Positions 8,615 through 16,716 of a stretch of DNA of 64,000 nucleotides are shown piece by piece. This DNA is from an uncultured Lachnospiraceae bacterium (GTDB lineage: Bacteria > Bacillota > Clostridia > Lachnospirales > Lachnospiraceae), in assembly GCA_910578175.1 (NCBI GenBank), contig CAJTPF010000011.1:6671-70670 (forward strand). Direction: 5' to 3'. The position numbers were made by a program, and so were the translations under genes. Position 1 is the stretch's first letter; every line of letters starts with the position of its first letter. The notes under the pieces were generated by a model that worked only from the letters and a program-made list of their open reading frames with translations, had not been told where the DNA came from and made no database searches.

Positions 8615-10972
8615 TCATTCTATGATGGTATGTTCCAGTATCTCTTTCATAGAGTTCACAAACACGATCTCGATCCCCTGTTTGATCTCTTCCTCGATTT
8701 CATCCACATCCGGTTCATTATCTTCCGGTACCAGCACTTTTTTAATGCCGAATAATCTGGCCGCCAGAATCTTTTCCTTTAAACCGCCGATAGGCAGTAC
8801 GTTTCCCCGAAGGGTTACTTCTCCGGTCATGGCCACATCGGAACTGACCTTTTTCCCGGTTATGGCACTGAACAACGCTGTGGCCATGGTCACTCCCGCC
8901 GAAGGTCCGTCCTTCGGAACGGCTCCCTCCGGAACATGCAGATGAAAGTCATTTTCCGTAAATGTCTTCTTATCGATTCCGTGCTCCGGCGCTATCATCC
9001 TCACATAACTGTAAGCGATATTGGCAGATTCCTTCATCACGTCTCCCAGTTTTCCAGTTAATTTCAGCTTTCCGGTTCCCGGCATCATATTTACTTCGAT
9101 TTCCAGTGTATCGCCTCCGACACTAGTCCATGCCAGTCCACGGACAATACCTGTCATATCTTTCTTTTTCTTCTTCTCATCTTTATATTTAGGATTTCCC
9201 AGCAATTCCGTCAGATTTTTATCCGTTACCCTTAACTCTTCAAAGTTACCCTCCAGTATACCGATCGCCGCCTTTCTGCACAGCTTGCCGATGAGACGCT
9301 CCAGTTCTCTTACGCCGGCTTCTCTGGTATATTTGGTAATGATGGAATTCAGTGCTTTATTGGTAATATTTAATTGTTTTCTGTCCAGGCCGTTTTCCAG
9401 ACGTTGCTTTTTGACCAGATAATCTTTGGCAATATGTTCTTTCTCATTGGATGTATAACTGCTGACCAGAATGATTTCCATACGGTCGCGCAGAGGTTTC
9501 GGAATACCGGAAATATCGTTGGCGGTTGCCATAAAGAACACCTCGGATAAATCCACCGGCATTTCCAGATAGCGGTCCACAAACCTGGAATTCTGCTCGC
9601 CGTCCAATACCTCCAGCAATGCGGATGACGGGTCTCCTTTATAATCTTTGCCCAGTTTGTCAATCTCGTCAAATACGATCAGCGGATTGCTGACACCTGC
9701 ATTTATCAACGCTTCCGCAATTCTCCCGGGTTTTGCGCCGATATATGTCCTCCTGTGTCCGCGGATTTCGGATTCATCGCTGACGCCGCCCAGACAGATT
9801 CTGACATACTGTTTATTCATGGCATCCGCTACCGATCTGGCAATGGAGGTTTTACCGGTTCCCGGCGGCCCTACCAGACAAAGAACCGGGCTTCTGTAAT
9901 TGTCCGTTTTTCCTTTGGTAAATATCCGGACTGCCAGAAATTCTATGATACGTTCCTTTATCTTCGTCAGACCATAGTGTGCGGAATTTAAAACCTCTTC
10001 CGCTTTCTTCAGATCCAGATTGTCCCGGGATACTTTATTCCAGGGCAGCGATACGATGGTTTCCACATAATTTTGGATCACATTGGCCTCCGAAGACTGC
10101 GGGGACATACGTTTCAGTTTTTTTAATTCTTTGTATAACTTTTCTTTAACATAGTCCTGTGCATCCAGCTGGTCCACCTGACTCCTTAATTCATTTGCAA
10201 ATTCATCTTCTCCTTCATCCCCCAGTTCTTCCCTGATCAGCCGCAACTGTTCCCGCAGCACATAATCTTTCTGATTTTTCTCCACCCTTCCTTTGACTTT
10301 CTTTCGAAAATCGTTTGCAACCGCACAGATCTCAATTTCATTGCTAAGAAGGACAGCTATCTCATCCAGCAGCTCATCCACATTATCCATTTCGAAAAGT
10401 TCCTGTCGTTTTTCGTTGGATATGGACAGAATGTTCGCCAGCTTCCAGATGTCCCTGTATAAATTAGGGCTCTTCATTATTTTAGAGGTATATTCATTGG
10501 GAATCTTCCCGTTTATCTTTGAAAAAACATCAAACTTTTCCCGGATCACCTCTAATTTTGCCTGATACATGGGTACCGCCCATATCTCATCCGCAAGCTC
10601 CTCCGGTTCCGGCTCTATCACCAGACGCAGATAATTTAACTCCTCCGCCTGATAATCACCGTATATCTTTGCCCGTTGCTGTCCCTCGATCATGATACGG
10701 TAATTATTATCCCCTGTTTTGATGGCCTGTTTGATCAGTGCAATGGTTCCGTGCCGGTACAGATTTCTTGTTTTTCTTCCGTCTGCCGAATCCTGTTCCA
10801 GTACAGCCAGCAGGATTCTCTTATCCTCTGCCATGGCATTTTTAAACGCCTCATAGGATTCATTATCTATAATATCGATATGTGCCAGAACACCCGGTAA
10901 TATCGTTCTGTTTTTCGTCACGATTGCCGGTATATCCAGCAATTGAATTTCAGTCTCCTCTGATTTTTTCAT
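8615..10972 (-). CDS. lon: ATP-dependent Lon protease
   Basis: A cytoplasmic AAA+ serine protease that degrades misfolded and regulatory proteins. The 785-residue form has an N-terminal LON substrate domain (about 8-205), a coiled linker, Walker A GPPGTGKT at 368-375, Walker B IVFDEIDKL, and a C-terminal protease domain. The Ser-Lys dyad is Ser691 (DGPSAGVT) and Lys734 (GGLKEKILAA). The open frame extends 19 codons further up, but the ATG at 10972 sits directly behind AGGAG, so it is the likely start. It lies downstream of clpX, with a hairpin between them. Confidence 0.96.
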   Translation of the reverse strand: MKKSEETEIQLLDIPAIVTKNRTILPGVLAHIDIIDNESYEAFKNAMAEDKRILLAVLEQDSADGRKTRNLYRHGTIALIKQAIKTGDNNYRIMIEGQQRAKIYGDYQAEELNYLRLVIEPEPEELADEIWAVPMYQAKLEVIREKFDVFSKINGKIPNEYTSKIMKSPNLYRDIWKLANILSISNEKRQELFEMDNVDELLDEIAVLLSNEIEICAVANDFRKKVKGRVEKNQKDYVLREQLRLIREELGDEGEDEFANELRSQVDQLDAQDYVKEKLYKELKKLKRMSPQSSEANVIQNYVETIVSLPWNKVSRDNLDLKKAEEVLNSAHYGLTKIKERIIEFLAVRIFTKGKTDNYRSPVLCLVGPPGTGKTSIARSVADAMNKQYVRICLGGVSDESEIRGHRRTYIGAKPGRIAEALINAGVSNPLIVFDEIDKLGKDYKGDPSSALLEVLDGEQNSRFVDRYLEMPVDLSEVFFMATANDISGIPKPLRDRMEIILVSSYTSNEKEHIAKDYLVKKQRLENGLDRKQLNITNKALNSIITKYTREAGVRELERLIGKLCRKAAIGILEGNFEELRVTDKNLTELLGNPKYKDEKKKKKDMTGIVRGLAWTSVGGDTLEIEVNMMPGTGKLKLTGKLGDVMKESANIAYSYVRMIAPEHGIDKKTFTENDFHLHVPEGAVPKDGPSAGVTMATALFSAITGKKVSSDVAMTGEVTLRGNVLPIGGLKEKILAARLFGIKKVLVPEDNEPDVDEIEEEIKQGIEIVFVNSMKEILEHTIIE

Positions 10973-11008
10973 AGTCTCCTCCACTCTGCCAAAACAATAT
11001 AAATCTAA

Positions 11009-11041
11009 AATTGGATTGCGGCATAACACTGCAATCCAATT
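11009..11041 (-). terminator. Hairpin between clpX and lon, weak terminator
   Basis: An 11-base perfect inverted repeat (AATTGGATTGC, arms 11009-11019 and 11031-11041) is followed, in the leftward direction, by a short TTTTA tract. It could give partial termination after clpX and lower lon read-through. Confidence 0.5.
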
Positions 11042-11069
11042 CTTTTTAAGTTAAGACCGAATTATGGTT

Positions 11070-12353
11070 TCAGGCTCCAAATCTTTTCTTGGTACCTATT
11101 TTCTTTAATTCTTTTTCATTCAGCCGGATAATATCAGGTTCCGCATTTGACTCAATCACTTCTTTTGTTATTATACACTTATCAATCGTTTCGTCTGACG
11201 GAATCTTAAACATGATATCCATTAACGCTGATTCCATAATGGAACGCAATCCTCTGGCTCCGGTCTTTCGTTCAAAAGACTTTTCCGCGATCAATTCCAG
11301 TGCTTCGTCCGTAAACGACAGGTCTACTCCGTCCAGCTCAAACATTTTCTTATACTGCTTAACCAATGCATTCTTCGGCTCTTTCAAAATCCGGATCAGT
11401 GCTTTTTTATCCAGGGATTCCAGAGAAACCGTCATCGGAACTCTTCCGATAAACTCGGGTATCAGACCAAATTTTACCAGATCCTGGGGCATTACCTGTG
11501 GAAACAGTACGTCTATGGCTTCTTCCCTTCTGTCCGATATCTCTGCGTTAAAACCGATGGATTTCTTATCCATCCGGTTTTCAATGATCTTCTCCAGACC
11601 GTCAAAAGCCCCGCCGCATATAAACAGTATATTTGTGGTATCGATCGGTATCATTTCCTGATTCGGATGTTTTCTTCCTCCCTGTGGCGGAACGGAAGCC
11701 TGGGTTCCTTCCAATATCTTAAGAAGGGCCTGCTGTACACCTTCGCCGGAAACGTCTCTGGTAATAGACACATTTTCAGACTTTTTGGTTATTTTATCGA
11801 TTTCGTCGATATAAATGATTCCATACTGTGCCTTTTCCACATTATAATCGGCTGCCTGAATCACTTTTAACAATATGTTTTCTACGTCTTCACCAACATA
11901 TCCGGCCTCGGTAAGAGTTGTGGCATCTGCTATGGCAAATGGAACATTCAGTAATTTTGCCAGTGTCTGCGCCAAATAAGTCTTGCCGGAACCCGTCGGC
12001 CCAAGCATGAGTATATTACTTTTCTGAATCTCAACATCTAACTCTTTCCCTGACAATATCCTTTTATAATGGTTATAGACTGCTACGGATAATACCTTTT
12101 TTGCCTCATCCTGTCCGATTACATATTCGTCCAGAAATTCTTTAATCTGTTCCGGCTTTAAAAGATTGATATCCAGATCACCGCCTCTGCTGATCTCTTC
12201 CTCGAATTCCTCATCGATGATATCTCCGCAAATGTCAATACATTCATCGCAGATATATACGCCATTAGGTCCGGCAATCAGTTTTCTAACCTGGTTTTGA
12301 GACTTCCCGCAAAAGGAACATCTGCATGATTTCTCATCTATATTTCTTGCCAT
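11070..12353 (-). CDS. clpX: ClpX, ATP-dependent unfoldase subunit of ClpXP
   Basis: A hexameric AAA+ unfoldase that feeds substrates to ClpP. The N-terminal zinc-binding domain has Cys12, Cys15, Cys35 and Cys38 (CSFC and CDEC). The AAA+ module shows Walker A GPTGSGKT, Walker B IIYIDEIDKI, and the pore and sensor regions including GGAFDGLEKII. The ClpP-docking IGF-type loop appears as KSIGFNAE. At 427 residues it has the family length. It lies 61 bases after clpP in the same direction, so the two subunits are probably co-transcribed. Confidence 0.97.
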   Translation of the reverse strand: MARNIDEKSCRCSFCGKSQNQVRKLIAGPNGVYICDECIDICGDIIDEEFEEEISRGGDLDINLLKPEQIKEFLDEYVIGQDEAKKVLSVAVYNHYKRILSGKELDVEIQKSNILMLGPTGSGKTYLAQTLAKLLNVPFAIADATTLTEAGYVGEDVENILLKVIQAADYNVEKAQYGIIYIDEIDKITKKSENVSITRDVSGEGVQQALLKILEGTQASVPPQGGRKHPNQEMIPIDTTNILFICGGAFDGLEKIIENRMDKKSIGFNAEISDRREEAIDVLFPQVMPQDLVKFGLIPEFIGRVPMTVSLESLDKKALIRILKEPKNALVKQYKKMFELDGVDLSFTDEALELIAEKSFERKTGARGLRSIMESALMDIMFKIPSDETIDKCIITKEVIESNAEPDIIRLNEKELKKIGTKKRFGA

Positions 12354-12414
12354 ACAATAAACTTTGCCTTTCTCTATTTTCTAAAACGTCCCATTTCCGA
12401 CAACGGGCATTATA

Positions 12415-12996
12415 CTAACGACTCTCTATCACTTTATCAATCAATCCGTATTCCGTTGCTTCGGCGGCCGTCATATAATTATCACGTTCCGTATCCGTCT
12501 CAATGACTTCCAGCGGCTTTCCCGTATTTTTTGCAAGAATCTCATTTAACTTCTTCCGTGTCTTTAAAATATGCTCTGCAGCGATCTGAATCTCTGTCGC
12601 CTGCCCCTTTGCTCCGCCTAACGGCTGGTGAATCATGATTTCCGCATTTGGCAATGCAAATCGCTTACCTTTTGCTCCCCCGGACAACAGAAATGCTCCC
12701 ATACTGGCTGCCATACCGATACAGATCGTAGATACATCGCACTTCACATAATTCATTGTATCATAAATGGCCATCCCTGCCGTTACGGAACCTCCCGGAC
12801 TATTTATATATAACTGAATATCCTTTGACGGGTCCTCCGATTCCAAAAATAACAACTGCGCAACTACCAGACTGGCTGTAGTCTCATTTACCTCTTCCCC
12901 CAGAAAAATGATTCTATCCTTTAAAAGCCGTGAATAAATATCATACGACCTTTCACCTTTTCCTGTTTGTTCAACGACATAAGGCACTAAACTCAT
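12415..12996 (-). CDS. clpP: ClpP, ATP-dependent Clp protease proteolytic subunit
   Basis: The 193-residue barrel-forming serine protease partner of ClpX. The catalytic triad is visible: Ser98 in GMAASMGAF, His123 in MIHQPLGG and Asp172 in ERDNYM. The ATG follows a TAGGAGGG site. It lies between tig and clpX, all leftward. The order tig-clpP-clpX-lon couples nascent-chain folding with degradation. Confidence 0.97.
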   Translation of the reverse strand: MSLVPYVVEQTGKGERSYDIYSRLLKDRIIFLGEEVNETTASLVVAQLLFLESEDPSKDIQLYINSPGGSVTAGMAIYDTMNYVKCDVSTICIGMAASMGAFLLSGGAKGKRFALPNAEIMIHQPLGGAKGQATEIQIAAEHILKTRKKLNEILAKNTGKPLEVIETDTERDNYMTAAEATEYGLIDKVIESR

Positions 12997-13027
12997 CTGA
13001 AAACCCTCCTACATATATATTTTCTTA

Positions 13028-13052
13028 ATGGGCCCGCAATATGCGAACCCAT
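13028..13052 (-). promoter_or_regulatory. Hairpin in the tig-clpP gap
   Basis: ATGGG (13028-13032) pairs with CCCAT (13048-13052), and CGC pairs with GCG inside. On the leftward transcript no T-run follows, so full termination is unlikely. RNA processing or partial attenuation between tig and clpP is possible. A T-run follows on the rightward strand, but no gene there would use it. Confidence 0.4.
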
Positions 13053-13072
13053 TTTTTCCTTTTTTACCGGAA

Positions 13073-14359
13073 TTAAACTTCTTTGGCAGAATCTGCCACT
13101 AAATCTGCTGCTTTTGATACAGCAATATCAGATTTCATGTTTTCTTTATCTTTATCCGTTAACAATGTCTTAAGCTTATCTGCTTCCATCTGGTAAGCAG
13201 ATGCCATATCCTGGATTTCCTTTTCCAGTTCTTCTTCGGAAACCTGAATATCTTCTGCCTTCGCAATGGCTTCCAGAACCAGCCTGGACTGGATCCGCTT
13301 CAGCGCCTGCGGTTTCATCTGATCCAGCAGCATATCAGCCGTTAAGCCCGTATACTGGAAATACTGTTCTACCGAAAGTCCCTGCTGGCTTAACCGTCTC
13401 GAAAAATCTTCCGCCATCTGTCTGACCTGGGACTCGATCATCGGCTCCGGAATTTCCATCTTTGCATTTTCTATTATCTTTTCAATCGCAGCATCTTCTT
13501 TTGCAGCCTTCGCTTCTTTTGATTTGCGCTCTTCAATTTTATTCCTGATACTGTCTTTATATTCCGCAACCGTAGAGAATTCTGAAACATCTTCCACGAA
13601 ATCATCGTCCAGCTCCGGAAGTTCTTTTTTCTTTATTTCCTTAACCGTAACCTTAAACATCGCCGGCTTTCCTTTTAATTCCTCGGAATGATACTCTTCC
13701 GGAAATGTTACGTTGACCTCGGTCTCTTCGCCGATCTTCTTTCCGATCAGCTGCTCCTCAAACGTATCAATAAAGGAATGGGAACCGATCGTCAGCGGAT
13801 AATCCTCACCTTTGCCGCCTTCAAATGCCTCTCCGTCTACAAATCCTTCAAAGTCTATGACCGTCATATCGCCATCTTCCACGGCTCTGTCATCCACGGT
13901 AATGATTCTGGAGTTCTGTTCTCTCTCTTTATCGATCTCAGCCATGATGTCTTCTTCCGTTACCTCAGTTTCGGTCTTTGAAACCTCAACACCTTTGTAC
14001 TCACCCAGTTCGACTTCCGGTTTTACCGCAACTTCTGCAGTGAATATGAATTCTTTTCCCTTTTCAATCTGTACGACTTCGATCTTCGGCTGTGATACTA
14101 TTTCTAATTCGCTTTCCGACGCTGCTTTTTCATATGCGGCAGGGATCATGTCATTAGCGGCATCTTCATAAAATACACCGACTCCGTACATTTTCTCAAC
14201 CATCTGACGCGGTACTTTTCCTTTCCGGAATCCCGGTATGCTGATCTTTGACTTCTGTTTCTGGTATGCTCTCTGCAAAGCGTTTTCTACTTCCTCAGCA
14301 GATACCTCGATCGTCAGTTTAGCCATATTTTTTTCCAGCGTTTCCACTTGTAAGCTCAT
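13073..14359 (-). CDS. tig: Trigger factor, ribosome-bound chaperone and prolyl isomerase
   Basis: It binds the ribosome exit tunnel and folds nascent chains. At 428 residues it has the full three-domain length: an N-terminal ribosome-binding domain with the signature GFRKGKVP (43-50), a central FKBP-type domain (about 150-240, including DFEGFVDGEAFEGGK), and a long helical C-terminal chaperone arm. An in-frame ATG five codons upstream would lie before the GGAGGAAA site. The ATG at 14359 sits seven bases after that site and is the start. It heads the leftward proteostasis block. Confidence 0.96.
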   Translation of the reverse strand: MSLQVETLEKNMAKLTIEVSAEEVENALQRAYQKQKSKISIPGFRKGKVPRQMVEKMYGVGVFYEDAANDMIPAAYEKAASESELEIVSQPKIEVVQIEKGKEFIFTAEVAVKPEVELGEYKGVEVSKTETEVTEEDIMAEIDKEREQNSRIITVDDRAVEDGDMTVIDFEGFVDGEAFEGGKGEDYPLTIGSHSFIDTFEEQLIGKKIGEETEVNVTFPEEYHSEELKGKPAMFKVTVKEIKKKELPELDDDFVEDVSEFSTVAEYKDSIRNKIEERKSKEAKAAKEDAAIEKIIENAKMEIPEPMIESQVRQMAEDFSRRLSQQGLSVEQYFQYTGLTADMLLDQMKPQALKRIQSRLVLEAIAKAEDIQVSEEELEKEIQDMASAYQMEADKLKTLLTDKDKENMKSDIAVSKAADLVADSAKEV

Positions 14360-14542
14360 TAAATTTTCCTCCATTCCGCCTTCTGTCAGGCTCGCTATTT
14401 TTCAGCAGTATATCGGTTTTTAATCATAATGTTTTACAATATATGCCAATCAGAAATACTGCAGTAATTTCAAAATTATTCCATTTTCAGTGTAACATCG
14501 TTGTATTATATCATAAAGAAATCATTTAGTCTATCATTTTTT

Positions 14543-15319
14543 CTACTGTACCAGCGTTTCCACCGTCTCCAGTACCTGAGTGGCTCCCGTGTTAAATGTA
14601 ACGACCAGCTTTTTGACCTTATACAACCGTCCGTTTCTCTTAATATCCTCTTCAAACGTTTGGGTAGCAACAATATATTTTGATGTGGAACAGCTGATGG
14701 TTACCACGTCTCCGGACAACAGTTCAATGACTGCGTTGGGAATATCTGAGTCCTGCCACAACTGATGATCCGGGTCAGTGATCAGTTCCCTTTTTGTGGT
14801 TTCCTGCTCCGGCTGACTGCCCGGTTCCTGCCCCGTTTCTCCGGGCTGACCGCCGGAATTTCCGGGAATAATTTCATTCGGGACCCCCGTCTCGCTGGAA
14901 ATGACCTGATCCTGATTTATAGCCCCCACAGTTATATTTTCATCATCCGTAATCGTCACCTTTACATTATCGGTGTATGTGCTGTCGCCATACCGGAATT
15001 TATATTCCACATTATAGGTTCCCGGTTTATCATACTTCACGCCTGAGGCATTTACCTGTACCGAATAATCTTCTTCCCCTTTTGCAAAATCCAGCATGGA
15101 AGTATAATCTATATCTGTCCCTATCGGCGAGATGATATTATCAATATCGATCTTCGGTTTATCTTTGGAAAAGTCCACGGTCCCCGTTGCCGCTCCGGGT
15201 TCTTTTCCATATGAAATTTTTTTCTCTTTTCCGCACCCATATAGCATGGATACTGCCATCACCGTCACGGCCGCACAGAGAAGCGGCCTTCTGCCATATT
15301 TCATTTTATCTTTCCTCAT
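14543..15319 (-). CDS. Predicted lipoprotein with Ig-like domain
   Basis: The 258-residue protein has a lipoprotein signal: a basic start, a hydrophobic core and the lipobox MLYGC, with lipidation expected on the Cys near residue 29. Residues of about 50-125 contain VKYDKPGTYNVEYKFRYG, typical of bacterial Ig-like (DUF5011/HYR-type) folds. A Gly/Pro/Gln/Glu-rich spacer follows (about 145-175). The last part (about 185-258) is a beta-rich domain with LLSGDVVTISC and VKKLVVTFNTG. It is probably an outward-facing surface protein of unknown role. It follows the DJ-1-like gene by 19 bases in the same direction. Confidence 0.72.
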   Translation of the reverse strand: MRKDKMKYGRRPLLCAAVTVMAVSMLYGCGKEKKISYGKEPGAATGTVDFSKDKPKIDIDNIISPIGTDIDYTSMLDFAKGEEDYSVQVNASGVKYDKPGTYNVEYKFRYGDSTYTDNVKVTITDDENITVGAINQDQVISSETGVPNEIIPGNSGGQPGETGQEPGSQPEQETTKRELITDPDHQLWQDSDIPNAVIELLSGDVVTISCSTSKYIVATQTFEEDIKRNGRLYKVKKLVVTFNTGATQVLETVETLVQ

Positions 15320-15338
15320 TTCGATTTCCTTTCTGCTA

Positions 15339-15884
15339 TTACAGGAATTGGATCTTTCCGGCTATTTCATCGGATGTTTCTTTGTCCGCCAGTATTCTTA
15401 TCAGTTCCAGCCCCAGCTCTATGGAAGCTCCCATTCCTCTGGCAGTGGTTATATTGCCATCAGTAACAGCTTTTTCCCTGACATATTCCGCCCCCTGAAG
15501 TTTATCCTCATACCCCGGAAAACAGGTAGCCTTTTTTCCGTTCAGCAGTCCAAGCTGTCCTAAAACGCCTGGCGCCGCACAAATGGCCGCAATTTTTTTT
15601 CCGTTTTCATCAAATTTCCGAAGGGCCTCCACAACCCCGTCATGGGCTGCCAGATTCGGTGTGCCGGGGCCTCCCGGCAAAAATAACATTTCTGCATTGT
15701 CTGTATTGATTTCACTAAATATTTTATCGGTTTTAATCGTAATATTATGAGAGCCCGTAACTTCATACCGGTCGGTTATGGATACCGTTTCAATTTCTAT
15801 ATCCGCTCTCCGCAGTAAATCCACGACTGCCAGACCCTCGATTTCTTCAAAACCTTCCGCAAAAAAAGCATAAACCAAACTCAT
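15339..15884 (-). CDS. DJ-1/PfpI family protein
   Basis: A 181-residue class I amidotransferase-like protein. Family members act as glyoxalases, deglycases or redox sensors; the substrate is not readable here. The nucleophile-elbow Cys102 sits in KIAAICAAPGVLG. The partner acidic residue is in the N-terminal EGFEEIEG, and the GGPGTPNL loop is intact. The frame is open 22 codons further upstream into the palindromic repeat, but MSLVYAFFAEGFEE matches the family N-terminus, so the ATG at 15884 is chosen. The ribosome site is weak. Confidence 0.85.
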   Translation of the reverse strand: MSLVYAFFAEGFEEIEGLAVVDLLRRADIEIETVSITDRYEVTGSHNITIKTDKIFSEINTDNAEMLFLPGGPGTPNLAAHDGVVEALRKFDENGKKIAAICAAPGVLGQLGLLNGKKATCFPGYEDKLQGAEYVREKAVTDGNITTARGMGASIELGLELIRILADKETSDEIAGKIQFL

Positions 15885-15975
15885 GATAATTACCAAACGC
15901 CGGGCAAACTGCCCAAGGCTGATCCTTTCTTCAAAATTGACTGCAAGCACGGTGCTTCCCTATACTTTGCCATGC

Positions 15976-16088
15976 AGAGAGAAATTCCGCTCCGCTCCAT
16001 TTCTCTCACGGGCTTCGCCCTATAAAAGTATTTCGATTTGTATTTGCTTTCGTGCAAGCACGACGCAAATACAAATCGAAATACTTTT
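15976..16088. repeat. Triple-hairpin palindromic intergenic element
   Basis: Three inverted repeats stand in a row in the 359-base gap between the DJ-1-like and CYTH genes. GAGAGAAAT (15977-15985) pairs with ATTTCTCTC (15999-16007). GGGC-TTC-GCCC lies at 16010-16020. A perfect 24-base stem runs from 16024-16047 to 16065-16088, and its 17-base loop itself contains CGTGC-AA-GCACG. No T-run follows. A short open frame across it (15890-16099, minus) is a by-product of the repeat. It looks like a dispersed REP/MITE-like unit, but only this copy is in the window. Confidence 0.7.
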
Positions 16089-16243
16089 GCATGGCTCATG
16101 GCTTACGTGGACATTATATCATATATCCCGTTTTTTTTCTAATATGTTTATAAATTCTTCATAAAATTATGATAGAATAAAATAAATTCTTGGTGTATGA
16201 TGATTAACGAATTTAAAATGAATAGCGAGGCATTGGCAATATT

Positions 16244-16702
16244 ATGGAAATCGAACGTAAATATCTCATCCGGCAGATTCCGTTTTCTTTGGATGATCAT
16301 GTGTTTCACCGGATCGAACAGGCTTATCTGTGTACGGAACCGGTGATCAGAATCCGCAGAGAAGACAGCCGCTTTTATATTACTTATAAATCCAAAGGAT
16401 TGATGATCCGGGAAGAACATAACCTTCCCCTCACGGAAGAAAGTTACCGGCATCTGTTAAAAAAAGCAGACGGCAATATCATTACCAAAAAACGCTATAA
16501 GATCCCATATAAAAATACAAACGGCAGTTATACCATTGAACTTGATATTTTTTCGGATATCTTTGAGGGACTGATCCTGGCTGAGGTTGAATTTACCACC
16601 GAAGAAGAAGCTCTGGCTTTTGTGCCGCCGGACTGGTTCGGAGAAGATGTTACCTTTTCTTCCAAATACCATAACAGTACATTAAGCAGTTCAAATCTTT
16701 AA
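16244..16702 (+). CDS. CYTH domain protein (triphosphate-tunnel type)
   Basis: The 152-residue product opens with the CYTH signature EIERKYL. It continues with charged beta strands that would line the tunnel: IRIRREDSRFYITYKSKG, then ITKKRYKIPY, TIELDIFS and LAEVEFTTEEEA. Family members hydrolyse inorganic triphosphate or act on nucleotides or thiamine triphosphate; the substrate is not known here. It lies 14 bases upstream of the amylase gene and probably shares its mRNA, a pairing with no obvious metabolic reason. The upstream GAGG site is distant, so translation may be modest. Confidence 0.85.
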   Translation: MEIERKYLIRQIPFSLDDHVFHRIEQAYLCTEPVIRIRREDSRFYITYKSKGLMIREEHNLPLTEESYRHLLKKADGNIITKKRYKIPYKNTNGSYTIELDIFSDIFEGLILAEVEFTTEEEALAFVPPDWFGEDVTFSSKYHNSTLSSSNL

Positions 16703-16716
16703 AAGGAGTTGATCTT

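Noticed and set aside
15883..16164. Two overlapping short frames across the palindromic repeat
   Set aside because: Their codons are the arms of the hairpins read as protein; no ribosome site and no domain.
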